A stretch of 64,000 nucleotides of DNA from JANQOZ01 sp045106555 (GTDB lineage: Bacteria > Pseudomonadota > Gammaproteobacteria > Xanthomonadales > SZUA-38), in the NCBI GenBank assembly GCA_045106555.1, contig JBGCET010000007.1:1-64000 (forward strand). The letters run 5' to 3'. The position numbers were made by a program, and so were the translations under genes. The notes under the pieces were generated by a model, which was given only the letters and a program-made list of their open reading frames with translations, was not told the origin of the DNA and made no database searches. Each line of letters begins with the position of its first letter. Positions within the stretch are counted from its first letter, which is position 1. Shown here in pieces: positions 50,945-60,398 of the stretch.

Positions 50945-53092
50945 TCAAAATTTGCCGTAGTACCCTTCTTTCATGGCGTCGAATAAGTTGGCCGCGGTGT
51001 GGGTTTCACCGTCGTACTCAATTTCTTCATTGCCCTTTACTTCGACCTGGCTGCCGTCGTCCAAAGTGAAACGATAGGTGGTGTTTTCCAGGTCGTCTTC
51101 TTTGACCAACACACCTTGAAACGCTTCTGGGTTGAAGCGGAAGGTGGTGCAGCCCTTGAGGCCTTTTTCGTGAGCGTAGGTATAGATTTCCTTAAAGTCT
51201 TCGTAAGGATAATCGGTCGGAACGTTGGCCGTTTTGGAGATGGATGAATCCACCCAAAGCTGTGCCGCTGCCTGAATATCCACATGCTGCTTCGGGGTGA
51301 TGTCTTCGGCAGTAATGAAATAGTCAGGCAGGCTGTTTTCCGGCTCGTCGCTGTAGGGCGCAGCTGAGGAGTTGATCAGAGAACGGTAGGCCAGCAGTTC
51401 AAAAGAATAAACTTCTACCTTTTCTTTGGTTTTCTTGCCCTCACGAATCACGTTACGCGAATAGTGATGGGCAAAGCTTGGCTCTATCCCATTAGACGCA
51501 TTGTTGGCCAGCGACAGGGAAATAGTGCCAGTCGGGGCGATGGAAGTATGGTGGGTAAAGCGGCAGCCGTGCTCAGCCATCTCTTCCACCACCTCGGGCG
51601 CCACTTCGGCGACTCGCTGCATGTAGCGGCTGTAGCGAGCATGCAATAGTTTGCCGGGCACTTTGTCGCCGAGCTTGTAGCCGTCTTTCATCATTTCCGG
51701 GCGCTTGCGCAGCATCTCGGCGTTGACCTCAAACAGCGCATCCATAATGGGCGCAGGTCCTTTCTCCCGGGCCAGCTCTACCCCGGTTTCCCAGCCAGCC
51801 AGGGCCATTTCTTTGGCCACGCCTTCGGTAAATTCAATCGACTCGTCGGAGCCATATTTCAATCCCATTAGGGTCAGGGTTGAGCCCAATCCTAAGAAAC
51901 CCATGCCATGACGACGTTTGTAACGGATTTCCTCTTCCTGTTTGTCGAGAGGTAAGCCATTGATTTCCACAACATTATCCAGCATTCGGGTAAAGACTCG
52001 AACGGTTTCCTTGTATTCGTCCCAGTTAAAGCTGGCTTTGTCGGTGAAGGGGTGGTCGACAAACCGGGTCAGGTTTACCGAGCCCAGCAGACAGGACCCA
52101 TAGGGTGGCAGTGGCTGTTCGCCACAGGGGTTGGTGGCACGGATGTTCTCGCAAAACCAGTTATTGTTCAGCTCGTTGACCCGGTCAATGAGGATAAAAC
52201 CTGGCTCTGCAAAATCGTAGGTAGACGACATAATCATGTCCCATACCCGGCGTGCTGGTACTCGTGAATAAACCTTGCACGCAATCAAACCTAAATCATT
52301 GCGCACATAGCCTTTTTCCAGTGGCCAGTCTCGCCACACCACGGCGTTGGCGTCGGTAAGATCCACTTCATCGGATTCTTTTTCCAAAATCGGAAAAACC
52401 AGCGGCCATTCGCTGTCTGACTTAACGGCATCAATGAAGTCATCAGTGACCAGCAGGGATAAATTGAACTGGCGCAGGCGCCCGTCTTCACGCTTGGCGC
52501 GGATAAACTCCCGCACGTCCGGGTGGGACACATCAAAGGTAGCCATCTGGGCACCCCGGCGACCGCCAGCTGACGAGACGGTGAAACACATCTTGTCGTA
52601 GATATCCATGAAGGACAGGGGGCCGGAGGTATAGGCGCCGGCACCTGACACGTAGGCGCCCCGTGGGCGTAACGTAGAAAATTCATAGCCAATACCGCAG
52701 CCGGCTTTCAGCGTTAAGCCCGCTTCATGAACTTTGTCCAAAATGCCGTCCATGGAGTCTTTCACGGTGCCGGACACGGTGCAGTTAATGGTAGAGGTGG
52801 CCGGTTTGTGGGCAAGAGCGCCGGCGTTGGACGTAATACGCCCGGCCGGAATAGCGCCGCGGCGGAGAGCCCAAACAAACCGTTCGTTCCAATATGCGCG
52901 CTTTTCGTCGCTGGTTTCTACGTCCGACAACGCTTTGGCCACGCGTTTGTAGGTTTCATCTACGGTGGCATCAACCACCTCGCCTGTTTTGCTCTTCAGG
53001 CGGTATTTCTTATCCCAGATATCAACCGACGCTGGTTGAAAGGTTATGTCGGACACGCCATTAGGCACGGCCTCGAGACGGACGCTGCTCAT
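50945..53092 (-). CDS. nrdJa: Class II ribonucleotide reductase, catalytic subunit NrdJa
   Basis: A 715-residue protein with CTVSGTVKDSMDGIL, LKAGCGIGYEFSTLRPRGA, the active-site block NPCGEQPLPPYGSCLLGSVN and the C-terminal THHTSIAPTGTISL. It reduces ribonucleotides using adenosylcobalamin and works aerobically or anaerobically. ATG 53092 has GGGAGAA upstream; a longer frame was rejected. Confidence 0.92.
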   Translation of the reverse strand: MSSVRLEAVPNGVSDITFQPASVDIWDKKYRLKSKTGEVVDATVDETYKRVAKALSDVETSDEKRAYWNERFVWALRRGAIPAGRITSNAGALAHKPATSTINCTVSGTVKDSMDGILDKVHEAGLTLKAGCGIGYEFSTLRPRGAYVSGAGAYTSGPLSFMDIYDKMCFTVSSAGGRRGAQMATFDVSHPDVREFIRAKREDGRLRQFNLSLLVTDDFIDAVKSDSEWPLVFPILEKESDEVDLTDANAVVWRDWPLEKGYVRNDLGLIACKVYSRVPARRVWDMIMSSTYDFAEPGFILIDRVNELNNNWFCENIRATNPCGEQPLPPYGSCLLGSVNLTRFVDHPFTDKASFNWDEYKETVRVFTRMLDNVVEINGLPLDKQEEEIRYKRRHGMGFLGLGSTLTLMGLKYGSDESIEFTEGVAKEMALAGWETGVELAREKGPAPIMDALFEVNAEMLRKRPEMMKDGYKLGDKVPGKLLHARYSRYMQRVAEVAPEVVEEMAEHGCRFTHHTSIAPTGTISLSLANNASNGIEPSFAHHYSRNVIREGKKTKEKVEVYSFELLAYRSLINSSAAPYSDEPENSLPDYFITAEDITPKQHVDIQAAAQLWVDSSISKTANVPTDYPYEDFKEIYTYAHEKGLKGCTTFRFNPEAFQGVLVKEDDLENTTYRFTLDDGSQVEVKGNEEIEYDGETHTAANLFDAMKEGYYGKF

Positions 53093-53400
53093 TGTGTAAA
53101 AATTTCTCCCTGAGGACCCTGCAGGCAGGGGTACCACACTCTCTAGTTATATTTTTGTCTTAAAAACACAAGATGTTGTGTTCGAGCGCCAGACTAAGCG
53201 TGCGTCGACCAATTGTCAAATTAATTAAGTTGTGCAAAAACAGCGAGATAGAATTTCTTTGTAGAATCGTGCTGAGTAAATTTTAAACAGGCAACGAAGG
53301 ATCAATCACTTAGCGTCGGTTCATCGTTTTACTGACCTATCCGGGCATTATGCCCGGATAGAAATGACCTTTTCGCGGTCCAAAAACCAGCGATAACGCA
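53093..53400. promoter_or_regulatory. nrdJa/degQ divergent region with NrdR box
   Basis: A 308-bp AT-rich region. ACACAAGATGTTGTGT at 53166-53181 matches the NrdR-box pattern, with a weak half-match at 53229-53235. On the minus strand, TTGACA (53219-53214) and TAGTCT (53196-53191), 17 bp apart, form one possible promoter; TATAAC (53151-53146) could be the -10 of another. NrdR represses nrd genes when dATP is high. No cobalamin riboswitch was recognised. Confidence 0.6.
53337..53361. repeat. Short perfect hairpin upstream of degQ-like gene
   Basis: CTATCCGGGCA / TGCCCGGATAG with a TTA loop, an 11-bp perfect stem. No T-run follows, so a terminator is doubtful. It may be a regulatory or 5'-UTR element. 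Confidence 0.7.
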
Positions 53401-54780
53401 ATGAATACCAGGAGAGTGCGCCCAATGTTGCGTGCAGTAACGCCGATAGTTGCCAGTTTCATGCTGCTGTTTTTCAGTCAGCCCGGTCACGCAGTTCTGC
53501 CCTCAGCAGTGGGGGGCGAACCGCTGCCGTCGCTTGCTCCTGTGCTGGAACAGGTAACCCCAGCGGTAGTGAATATTCATTCCCGTACCCGAGTCCGGGT
53601 GCGCCAACCATTTGCTGACGACCCGCTGTTTAGACGCTTTTTTGGGATGCCTAGAGAGCGGGTCAGCCAAAGTCTTGGCAGTGGTGTGATTGTGGATGCT
53701 GATGCCGGATTGGTGCTTACCAACAATCATGTGATAGAGGGCGCCACTGAAATTCAAGTGACGCTCCATGACGGGCGTACTTTTGAGGCTGAGTTGGTGG
53801 GCACCGACGCGGCGACGGACGTTGGTTTGATTCGAATACCGGGCGAAGAATTGTTGGCCCTGCCACTGGCCACCGAGTTTGATCTTCGGGTCGGTGATTT
53901 TGTGTTGGCAGTCGGCAATCCCTTTGGTCTTGGGCAAACCGTAACCTCCGGAATAGTGAGCGCCCTGGGCCGTCGGGGTTTGCGGGGCCTGAATTTTCAA
54001 AATTTCATTCAAACCGATGCGTCTATCAATCCAGGCAATTCAGGCGGCGCGCTGCTCAATTTGCGTGGTGAACTTGTGGGCATTAATACGGCTATTTTTT
54101 CGCCAAGTGGCGGCAACGTTGGTATTGGGTTTGCGATTCCGGCAGAAATTGCCTCCAACGTGATTGGCGATCTGGTGGCTTACGGAACCGTGCGTCGTGG
54201 ACAGGTAGGGGTCACTCTGCAAGCGTTGACGCCCGAACTGGCTGCCGCACTAGATCTGCCCAACACTACCGGCGCGGTGGTAACCCGCGTGCGCAAAGAT
54301 ACCCCGGCGCAGACCATTGGTTTGAAAGAGGGCGACGTCATTGTGTCGCTGGGTGGCGAAACCATTACTGACCCGGAGGCGTTTCGAAACGCGGAGGGCC
54401 TGGTCCCGGTCGGGCAGCCCGTGTCGCTGAAAGTCATCCGGGATGGTGAGGCCATGGCGCTGGAGGTGGAAATGGCTGAAACGGCGTTAACCACCGCGGA
54501 AGGCGCAGCGCTGCATCCGCTGCTCAGTGGCACCTCGTTGCGTCAGCTCGAAGGGGAAATGGCTCAGAGAGTGGGTGTCGAGGGGATTGTGATCACCGAT
54601 ATTGAACGTCGCAGTCGCGCAGCGCGCGCAGGGCTGCGGCCAGGGGATGTGATCCATCGAGTGAACCGTCAACCGGTAGCAACGCTGAGTGATGCACGAG
54701 AGTTGATGGATCCGGAATCTCGCTCCCTGGTGGTCAGCATTTTGCGCGGTGCCCGCAGCTATCTGGTGGTCATCGAATAG
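53401..54780 (+). CDS. Periplasmic serine protease, DegQ/DegP (HtrA) family
   Basis: A 459-residue protein with a signal peptide (TPIVASFMLLFFSQPGHA), a trypsin-like domain with triad H110 (LTNNHVIEGA), D140 (DAATDVGLI) and S214 (INPGNSGGALLNL), then two PDZ domains (about 260-350 and 370-455). This fits the DegQ/DegP layout. It degrades or refolds misfolded periplasmic proteins. Confidence 0.93.
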   Translation: MNTRRVRPMLRAVTPIVASFMLLFFSQPGHAVLPSAVGGEPLPSLAPVLEQVTPAVVNIHSRTRVRVRQPFADDPLFRRFFGMPRERVSQSLGSGVIVDADAGLVLTNNHVIEGATEIQVTLHDGRTFEAELVGTDAATDVGLIRIPGEELLALPLATEFDLRVGDFVLAVGNPFGLGQTVTSGIVSALGRRGLRGLNFQNFIQTDASINPGNSGGALLNLRGELVGINTAIFSPSGGNVGIGFAIPAEIASNVIGDLVAYGTVRRGQVGVTLQALTPELAAALDLPNTTGAVVTRVRKDTPAQTIGLKEGDVIVSLGGETITDPEAFRNAEGLVPVGQPVSLKVIRDGEAMALEVEMAETALTTAEGAALHPLLSGTSLRQLEGEMAQRVGVEGIVITDIERRSRAARAGLRPGDVIHRVNRQPVATLSDARELMDPESRSLVVSILRGARSYLVVIE

Positions 54781-54809
54781 CGCTCATGCTCGTGGTACAT
54801 TAGACCGGC

Positions 54810-54836
54810 GTCAGGTGAAGGGGAAGGTCACCTGAC
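54810..54836. repeat. Inverted repeat between degQ-like and pstS-like genes
   Basis: GTCAGGTGA (54810-54818) and TCACCTGAC (54828-54836), 9-bp perfect arms around a 9-nt loop. The absence of a T-run makes a terminator uncertain; it may be an operator for the downstream gene. Confidence 0.6.
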
Positions 54837-54895
54837 ACATCACAGCCAATCAACAACTTGTATTGCCGGGATTCTGACCCCCGGCTGGAGCTGAA

Positions 54896-55795
54896 ATGCC
54901 ACCAGCAGCCCAATCCGCTGCCCGACTTTCCGTCTGTGTGCTGATTGTATCGGCACTGTTCATCAGTTCTTTTGCGCGGTCCCAAACCTTGCAGATCGCG
55001 ACTGATCAGGCCAGCGAGAAAGCCTTTGTTGCCAGCCTTGTAGAGTTGGCTTCCGCACGTAACGCCAGTCAATTTGAAGTGACCGGCGCGTCCACAGCCC
55101 TTGCCTTCAAAAAGGCGGCGACCGGCGAAGTGGATCTGGCCGGTACCGCGCGCCCGGCCAGGCGCGATGATCGCCAGGAACGCCAGGTGGACGTGTTTCC
55201 TGTGGTATGGGATGCGCTGGTGGTCATCGTTCACCCGAGTAACCCCATCGTTAACATTCAGCTGCAGCAGCTAGCGGATGTTTACACCGGTCAGCTGACC
55301 CGCTGGGACCAGATGGGCGGCGAGCAGGTAGCCATAGAAATTTTGGCCCATGAATCTGCTCTTAATGGCATTGCCTATAATCTGGCGGAACTGATTCTGC
55401 GGGAGCCAGGTAGTCGCGGGTTCGCAACTCGGCGGCTGGCTTCAACCGAGGAAATTATTGCCGCGGTGGAAGCCAACCCACAGGCTCTGGCGGTGGTGAA
55501 CTATTCTGCGGCACGTAAACGCCGGCTGAAACTGCTGACGCTTGAAGGCGTTGCGCCGGCCATCAGCAATATTCGCAGCGGCGAATACCTACTGTACTTC
55601 CCCATGTACCTGGCTGTTCGCAGTGATGCGGTCAACCGTCGAGATATCCGTGAGTTCCTGCGACACGCCACCCACAGCGCCAATCGACGAATACTGCGTC
55701 GTAACGGCGTACTGCCCTATGCAGAAGGGCTGGGCCTGGCCTCTCGTCAGGTCGAACGCGCACGGCTTCTTAATGGTTTGAAATCCCGCCAGTAA
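54896..55795 (+). CDS. PstS-like substrate-binding protein
   Basis: A 299-residue protein with a signal peptide (LSVCVLIVSALFISSFARSQ) and a PstS-type two-domain fold: VDLAGTARPARRDDR, VVIVHPSNPIVNIQLQQLADV, TGQLTRWDQMGG, with NYSAARKRRLK and YLAVRSDAVNRRDIREFL near the end. These phosphate-binding-like proteins occur outside pst operons and may act in sensing or polymer turnover. The ligand is unproven. Confidence 0.72.
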   Translation: MPPAAQSAARLSVCVLIVSALFISSFARSQTLQIATDQASEKAFVASLVELASARNASQFEVTGASTALAFKKAATGEVDLAGTARPARRDDRQERQVDVFPVVWDALVVIVHPSNPIVNIQLQQLADVYTGQLTRWDQMGGEQVAIEILAHESALNGIAYNLAELILREPGSRGFATRRLASTEEIIAAVEANPQALAVVNYSAARKRRLKLLTLEGVAPAISNIRSGEYLLYFPMYLAVRSDAVNRRDIREFLRHATHSANRRILRRNGVLPYAEGLGLASRQVERARLLNGLKSRQ

Positions 55796-55798
55796 GCC

Positions 55799-56476
55799 AT
55801 GCCGATCAAGGCAATTTCATTTGATCTGGATGACACGCTGTGGCCCATCGCTCCGGTGATCGAGCGTGCAGAACGACGCATGCAGCAATGGATTGTGCAT
55901 CGCCACCCGGATCTTGCCCCTCGTCTTGACCCGATGGTGCTGAAGGAGCTGCGCGAATCGGTGGCGATCGATCATCCTCACTTGGTACATGATCTGTCCA
56001 CAATGCGTCGGATGACACTTAGTCTGGCTATGCGTCCAGCAGGCTGTGACGAAAAAGACGTAGAAGAAGCCTTTCAGGTATTTTGGTCCGCACGCAATGA
56101 GGTTCAGTTGTTTCCTGATGTCTGGCCGGCCCTGCGCCAATTGGTCGGGAACTATCGGTTAATCACGATAACCAACGGCAATGCCGACATCCAGCATATT
56201 GGTTTGGGCGACATATTTGAGCATCACATTCGCGCTGCCAAAGTCGGCGTCGCCAAACCGGCGCCGGCAATATTTGAGCATGCTCTGGCCGCCGTCCAGC
56301 TTTCGCCCCACGAGGTCATGCATGTGGGTGACCACTTGGAGGCGGATGTTGCCGGCGCCCTGCGCGCAGGCATGCGGGCGGTGTGGCTCAATCGAGATGA
56401 ACATTTCGGCGGACAGCAACCGGTACCGGTGATTCGATCACTGGCCGAACTGCCTGAATTGCTGGAAACTGTCTAA
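55799..56476 (+). CDS. HAD-family hydrolase
   Basis: A 225-residue protein with motif I DLDDTLW (nucleophile Asp), motif II ITNGNAD, motif III lysine in VGVAKPAP and motif IV GDHLEADV. The helical cap after motif I marks a subfamily I enzyme, YigB/GS1-like. A small phosphoester is the likely substrate (FMN for YigB), not proved here. The stop of the PstS-like gene is 4 bp upstream. Confidence 0.9.
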   Translation: MPIKAISFDLDDTLWPIAPVIERAERRMQQWIVHRHPDLAPRLDPMVLKELRESVAIDHPHLVHDLSTMRRMTLSLAMRPAGCDEKDVEEAFQVFWSARNEVQLFPDVWPALRQLVGNYRLITITNGNADIQHIGLGDIFEHHIRAAKVGVAKPAPAIFEHALAAVQLSPHEVMHVGDHLEADVAGALRAGMRAVWLNRDEHFGGQQPVPVIRSLAELPELLETV

Positions 56477-56500
56477 AACTGGATCAATGAAGAGCACCCC

Positions 56501-57874
56501 ATGGACGTAATCAAGTTGCAGACTCTCACCGAGAGCGAGTGCGCAAAATGGCAGGAAAACCAGTCGCAGACAGTGGTCAACTGGCTCCACAGCGGCGCAT
56601 TTACTGGCGCTAAAGGTCAGGTTCTGATGATGCCTGGCGAAAATGGAACTCTGGAGCGGGTCCTTTGTGGTGCGGGTCGCAGCCGTCATACCTGGACCTT
56701 AGGCGCTTTAAGCGCATCCCTGGGCGCCGGCCGGTATCAACTGGATGAAGATTGGGACGAACCTACGACCCGCCAGATGGCGTTGGGTTTTCGTTTGGGT
56801 CAATATCAATTTGACCGCTACCGTACGATGTTAGACCGACAGGTGGAGTTGGAAATCCCTGCGCCCTGGCGAGAGGAAATTGACCAACTGGTTGCCGCCA
56901 CTGCTCTAGTTCGAAATTTGGTCAATACACCGGCAGAACACATGGGGCCCGAGGCGCTGACCGAAACCGCCGGCAAGTTGGCTGAAGAGCACGCTACCGC
57001 ATCGCTGAATGAAGTGGTCGGGGAGCAACTGCTGGCGCAGAATTTTCCGGCTATTCATGTTGTGGGCCGTGCCGCCGAGCAGGCGCCGCGCCTGATTGAG
57101 CTGACCTGGAGTCCGGCGCAGAATGATGGGAACAGTTCGGCAGATCTGCCTTTGGTAGCCCTGGTAGGAAAAGGTGTGTGTTTCGACAGCGGCGGCCTGA
57201 ACATGAAAGGGGCGTCCGGCATGTTGCTGATGAAAAAGGACATGGGCGGTTCGGCCCATGTGCTGGCTCTGGCTCAGCTCATTATGCAGTGCGCGCTGCC
57301 GGTGCGCCTGCTGGTATTGATTTCCGCAGTGGAGAACGCGGTATCAGGAAACGCCTATCGACCGGGCGACGTAATTGCGACGCGCAAGGGCACTAGTGTC
57401 GAAATTGGCAATACCGATGCCGAAGGGCGTCTGGTGATGAGCGACGCGTTAACCTACGCCTGCGAAATGTCTGCTGACCTGGTGGTGGATTTTGCCACTT
57501 TGACCGGAGCCGCCAGAGTGGCCTTGGGTCCCGACGTCCCGCCGTTTTTTACGAATCATGAAGGGATCGCTGGAGACCTGATGCTGGCCAGTGAAGCAGT
57601 GGAAGATCCTCTGTGGCGGTTGCCTCTGCACCAGCCATACCGGGACATGCTGCATTCCAGCATTGCAGACTTTAACAACGTCGGTGGGTCAGGGTTTGCT
57701 GGATGTATTACGGCGGCGTTGTTTCTGGAGCACTTTGTTACTGCCAATACGCCGTGGGTTCACATTGATACCTATGCGTGGAACCAGGGCGACCGGCCCG
57801 GACGCCCGAAAGGGGGCGAGGCTCTTGGATTGCGGGCGGTGTTCGAATGGCTGAAGGGGCGCTACGCCGAATAA
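56501..57874 (+). CDS. M17 leucyl aminopeptidase family protein
   Basis: A 457-residue protein with the N-terminal M17 macro-like domain, then GKGVCFDSGGLNMKGASGM, the catalytic signature NTDAEGRLVMSDALTYA and GSGFAGCITAALFLEHFV. It is a two-metal aminopeptidase. Its divergent N terminus suggests it is a second M17 enzyme rather than classic PepA. Confidence 0.9.
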   Translation: MDVIKLQTLTESECAKWQENQSQTVVNWLHSGAFTGAKGQVLMMPGENGTLERVLCGAGRSRHTWTLGALSASLGAGRYQLDEDWDEPTTRQMALGFRLGQYQFDRYRTMLDRQVELEIPAPWREEIDQLVAATALVRNLVNTPAEHMGPEALTETAGKLAEEHATASLNEVVGEQLLAQNFPAIHVVGRAAEQAPRLIELTWSPAQNDGNSSADLPLVALVGKGVCFDSGGLNMKGASGMLLMKKDMGGSAHVLALAQLIMQCALPVRLLVLISAVENAVSGNAYRPGDVIATRKGTSVEIGNTDAEGRLVMSDALTYACEMSADLVVDFATLTGAARVALGPDVPPFFTNHEGIAGDLMLASEAVEDPLWRLPLHQPYRDMLHSSIADFNNVGGSGFAGCITAALFLEHFVTANTPWVHIDTYAWNQGDRPGRPKGGEALGLRAVFEWLKGRYAE

Positions 57875-57933
57875 GCGTCGCGCCTTCACTTGCCTGCCCG
57901 CGCCGGCCAGGCGGCTCCCACGGACAACTTGGA

Positions 57934-60108
57934 TCAGTTTGTCGCGGTCTCAGCGGGCCGCTCTTTGCTCAACGCCGCCGTGCGCTGACCCTCGGCGCCC
58001 AGCGAGATAATATCGCCAAGAATTCGCACGGTTTCATTCAGCAGCACGTCGGGCGTCTCGTCCTCAAAATCGGTGGCGGTTTCAAGTTCGCCAGAGAGGG
58101 CTTCTTCAGGAATATCCGGGTTAGTTGTGGATAGAAGTTTCACATCATTGCCCGAATTGTTAGCAAACGCCTCGCGGGCAGCCTTGCGCACCGAGCGTAA
58201 CTCTTCTTCTTTCGCCAGCTCTTGTCGTCGGGCGTTTTCCAGCAGTGATACTTTGGTCTGGTCGCGGGCTTCGCGCATGCTGGCAATGTCTTCCAAAAGA
58301 TATTTAAATTCTTGGTCGTCGCTCAGACGCTGCTGAGATCGCTGTTCCACCATCGGCAAAATGCCGGTCAGATCGTCATAAACCTTGTATCGGGCTGGAG
58401 TGATGCTGGTCCAGGGCAAGGCGTTTTCCAGCGAGCTCTCGCCATATTTGTCATCCAGCGTTGCTGTGGGAAAGATAATGTCGGGGATAACGCCGCGATG
58501 TTGTGTGCTGCCACCATTCACTCGGAAAAATTGTGCAATGGTAAGCTTCAGTTGGCCAAATTTAGGGTCGTCACCCTTACCGTAGCGGTCAAGGTTGATC
58601 AGGTTCTGTACCGTGCCCTTGCCAAAAGTCGGTTCGCCGATGACAACTCCGCGGCCGTAATCCTGAATGGCTGCAGCGAAAATCTCTGACGCAGAAGCGC
58701 TGTGACGGTTGACCAGAACCACAAGCGGGCCCTCCCAGGATGAACCCCGATCCACATCGGTCTCCACTTCAATTTTGCCATTGGAATTTCGAACCTGAAC
58801 CACTGGGCCTTTGTCGATGAACAGGCCGGTCAAATCGGTGGCCTCAGCCAATGAGCCTCCACCGTTATTGCGAAGGTCCATGATGATGCCGTCTACGCCT
58901 TCTTTTTTCAGGCCAGCAATCAGGGCGCGGACATCTCGGGTTGAAGAACGGTAGTCTTCATCGCGTCGGGCTCGGGCGGCAAAGTCCAGATAAAAGGCGG
59001 GCAGATCAATCACACCGATCTGGTGGGTGTCGCCCTGCCATTCAATTTCGAAGGTGCTGCTCTGGGCTGCCTGCTCCTCAAGCTTCACCTTGTCGCGCAC
59101 CAGCTCGATATCAACAGGAATGCCGTCAATGCCAGTTTCACCCGGAATGACCTCCAGTACGACTTCGGTGCCAGAGGTACCGCGAATTAATTCGACCACG
59201 TCGTCCAGCCGCCACCCAACAACGTCAGTGGCTTCTTCTCCCGGCGCCTCGGTGACGGAGATAATCCGATCACCCACTTTCAAGCGGCCATCTTTCGAGG
59301 CCGGCCCGCCAGGAACGACCCGCCGGATCGTGGTGTATTCGTTATCCCGCTGCAAAACTGCACCAATGCCTTCAAGGGACAGGCGCATGGAGATCTGGAA
59401 GTTTTCGGAGCTGCGTGGGGCCAGGTAGCCGGTGTGAGGCTCAATGGAGAGCGCAAACGCGTTCATGTAGTACTGAAACACGTCCTCTGAGTCGAGCTCG
59501 GTGACCCGGCGGTCCAAATTCTCGTAACGCTCGCGAAGCACGTCGGTGGCGCTGTCTTGTTCCTTTTTCGCAAGGCGCAGGCGCAGCATGTCGTTCTTAA
59601 CCCGGCGACGCCAGATATCGTTGAGTTCTGCTTCTGTCTTGGCCCACGGCACCTCAGATCGATCCAGTTCGAGGCTCTCATCGACCTCAAAATCAAATGG
59701 TTGGTCGAGCAAATTCGTGGCAAACGCAATACGTTCATTTACTCGTTGAGCGTAGACGTTGAAAATGACAAACGCAGCGGACAAATCCTGTTTCTTCAAG
59801 GCATCATCCAGCACCGTGCGGAAAGCCTCAAACTGGGCAATATCTGAATTTAAGAAAAATACCCGGTTTGGGTCCAGGCTTTCCAGATAGCGATCCAAGA
59901 TAGCCGAAGACAGCGTGTCATCCAGGCGAGTTTTCTTGTAGTGCGCGCGGGTCAGGAAAGTGGTTGCCCAGCGACTGGCCTCGAGCTGATTGGGCTGCGG
60001 TTGCAGCGTCAGCGGCCGCTCCGGTTTTTTAGCGATCGCCGTGCTTGATAACAGCAAAGCGACACTAAGGCCGACAACGGTGGTGGCGAGTTTCTGGGTG
60101 CGTGTCAT
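57934..60108 (-). CDS. prc: C-terminal processing peptidase Prc (Tsp)
   Basis: A 724-residue protein with a signal peptide (LATTVVGLSVALLLSSTAIA), an N-terminal helical region, a PDZ domain (GIGAVLQRDNEYTTI, GDRIISVTEA) and the S41 catalytic core: SASASEIFAAAIQDYGRGVV (catalytic Ser) with the Lys in PTFGKGTVQN. It trims periplasmic substrates, including PBP3 in relatives. ATG 60108 has AAGGAGAA upstream. Confidence 0.93.
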   Translation of the reverse strand: MTRTQKLATTVVGLSVALLLSSTAIAKKPERPLTLQPQPNQLEASRWATTFLTRAHYKKTRLDDTLSSAILDRYLESLDPNRVFFLNSDIAQFEAFRTVLDDALKKQDLSAAFVIFNVYAQRVNERIAFATNLLDQPFDFEVDESLELDRSEVPWAKTEAELNDIWRRRVKNDMLRLRLAKKEQDSATDVLRERYENLDRRVTELDSEDVFQYYMNAFALSIEPHTGYLAPRSSENFQISMRLSLEGIGAVLQRDNEYTTIRRVVPGGPASKDGRLKVGDRIISVTEAPGEEATDVVGWRLDDVVELIRGTSGTEVVLEVIPGETGIDGIPVDIELVRDKVKLEEQAAQSSTFEIEWQGDTHQIGVIDLPAFYLDFAARARRDEDYRSSTRDVRALIAGLKKEGVDGIIMDLRNNGGGSLAEATDLTGLFIDKGPVVQVRNSNGKIEVETDVDRGSSWEGPLVVLVNRHSASASEIFAAAIQDYGRGVVIGEPTFGKGTVQNLINLDRYGKGDDPKFGQLKLTIAQFFRVNGGSTQHRGVIPDIIFPTATLDDKYGESSLENALPWTSITPARYKVYDDLTGILPMVEQRSQQRLSDDQEFKYLLEDIASMREARDQTKVSLLENARRQELAKEEELRSVRKAAREAFANNSGNDVKLLSTTNPDIPEEALSGELETATDFEDETPDVLLNETVRILGDIISLGAEGQRTAALSKERPAETATN

Positions 60109-60398
60109 TCAGTTCTCCTTATTAAGCGGGCCGGTTCCCTGTCAGGCCGAGGCGCCGACGTTGTGACCAGCTATCCCTTTAGGACCACAAAAGATACCAA
60201 AGGTTTTTATCGATTAGCGTTGCCTACATGACGCAACATGTTAACCAGCGGCGGTGAAGCCCGCGTAAACCCTATATCGGCAGTAAGTCCGATGCCTGCA
60301 GCTTTGTCAAGGCTAAGGAGATAAAACCCCTGTTACATGCGCCAGAAGTGCTGGTTGGTTAACAGTTCTAGGCGAAACTTCTGGTTTGACTTTTAGGC
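60109..60398. other. Intergenic, prc/lipA
   Basis: 290 bp. The prc Shine-Dalgarno and promoter are expected here. No clear hairpin or operator stands out. Confidence 0.3.

Noticed and set aside
53093..53400. Cobalamin riboswitch before nrdJa
   Set aside because: No B12-box-like sequence or expected folding was recognised by eye.
54810..54836. Terminator after the degQ-like gene
   Set aside because: Perfect arms but no T-run, so listed only as an inverted repeat.
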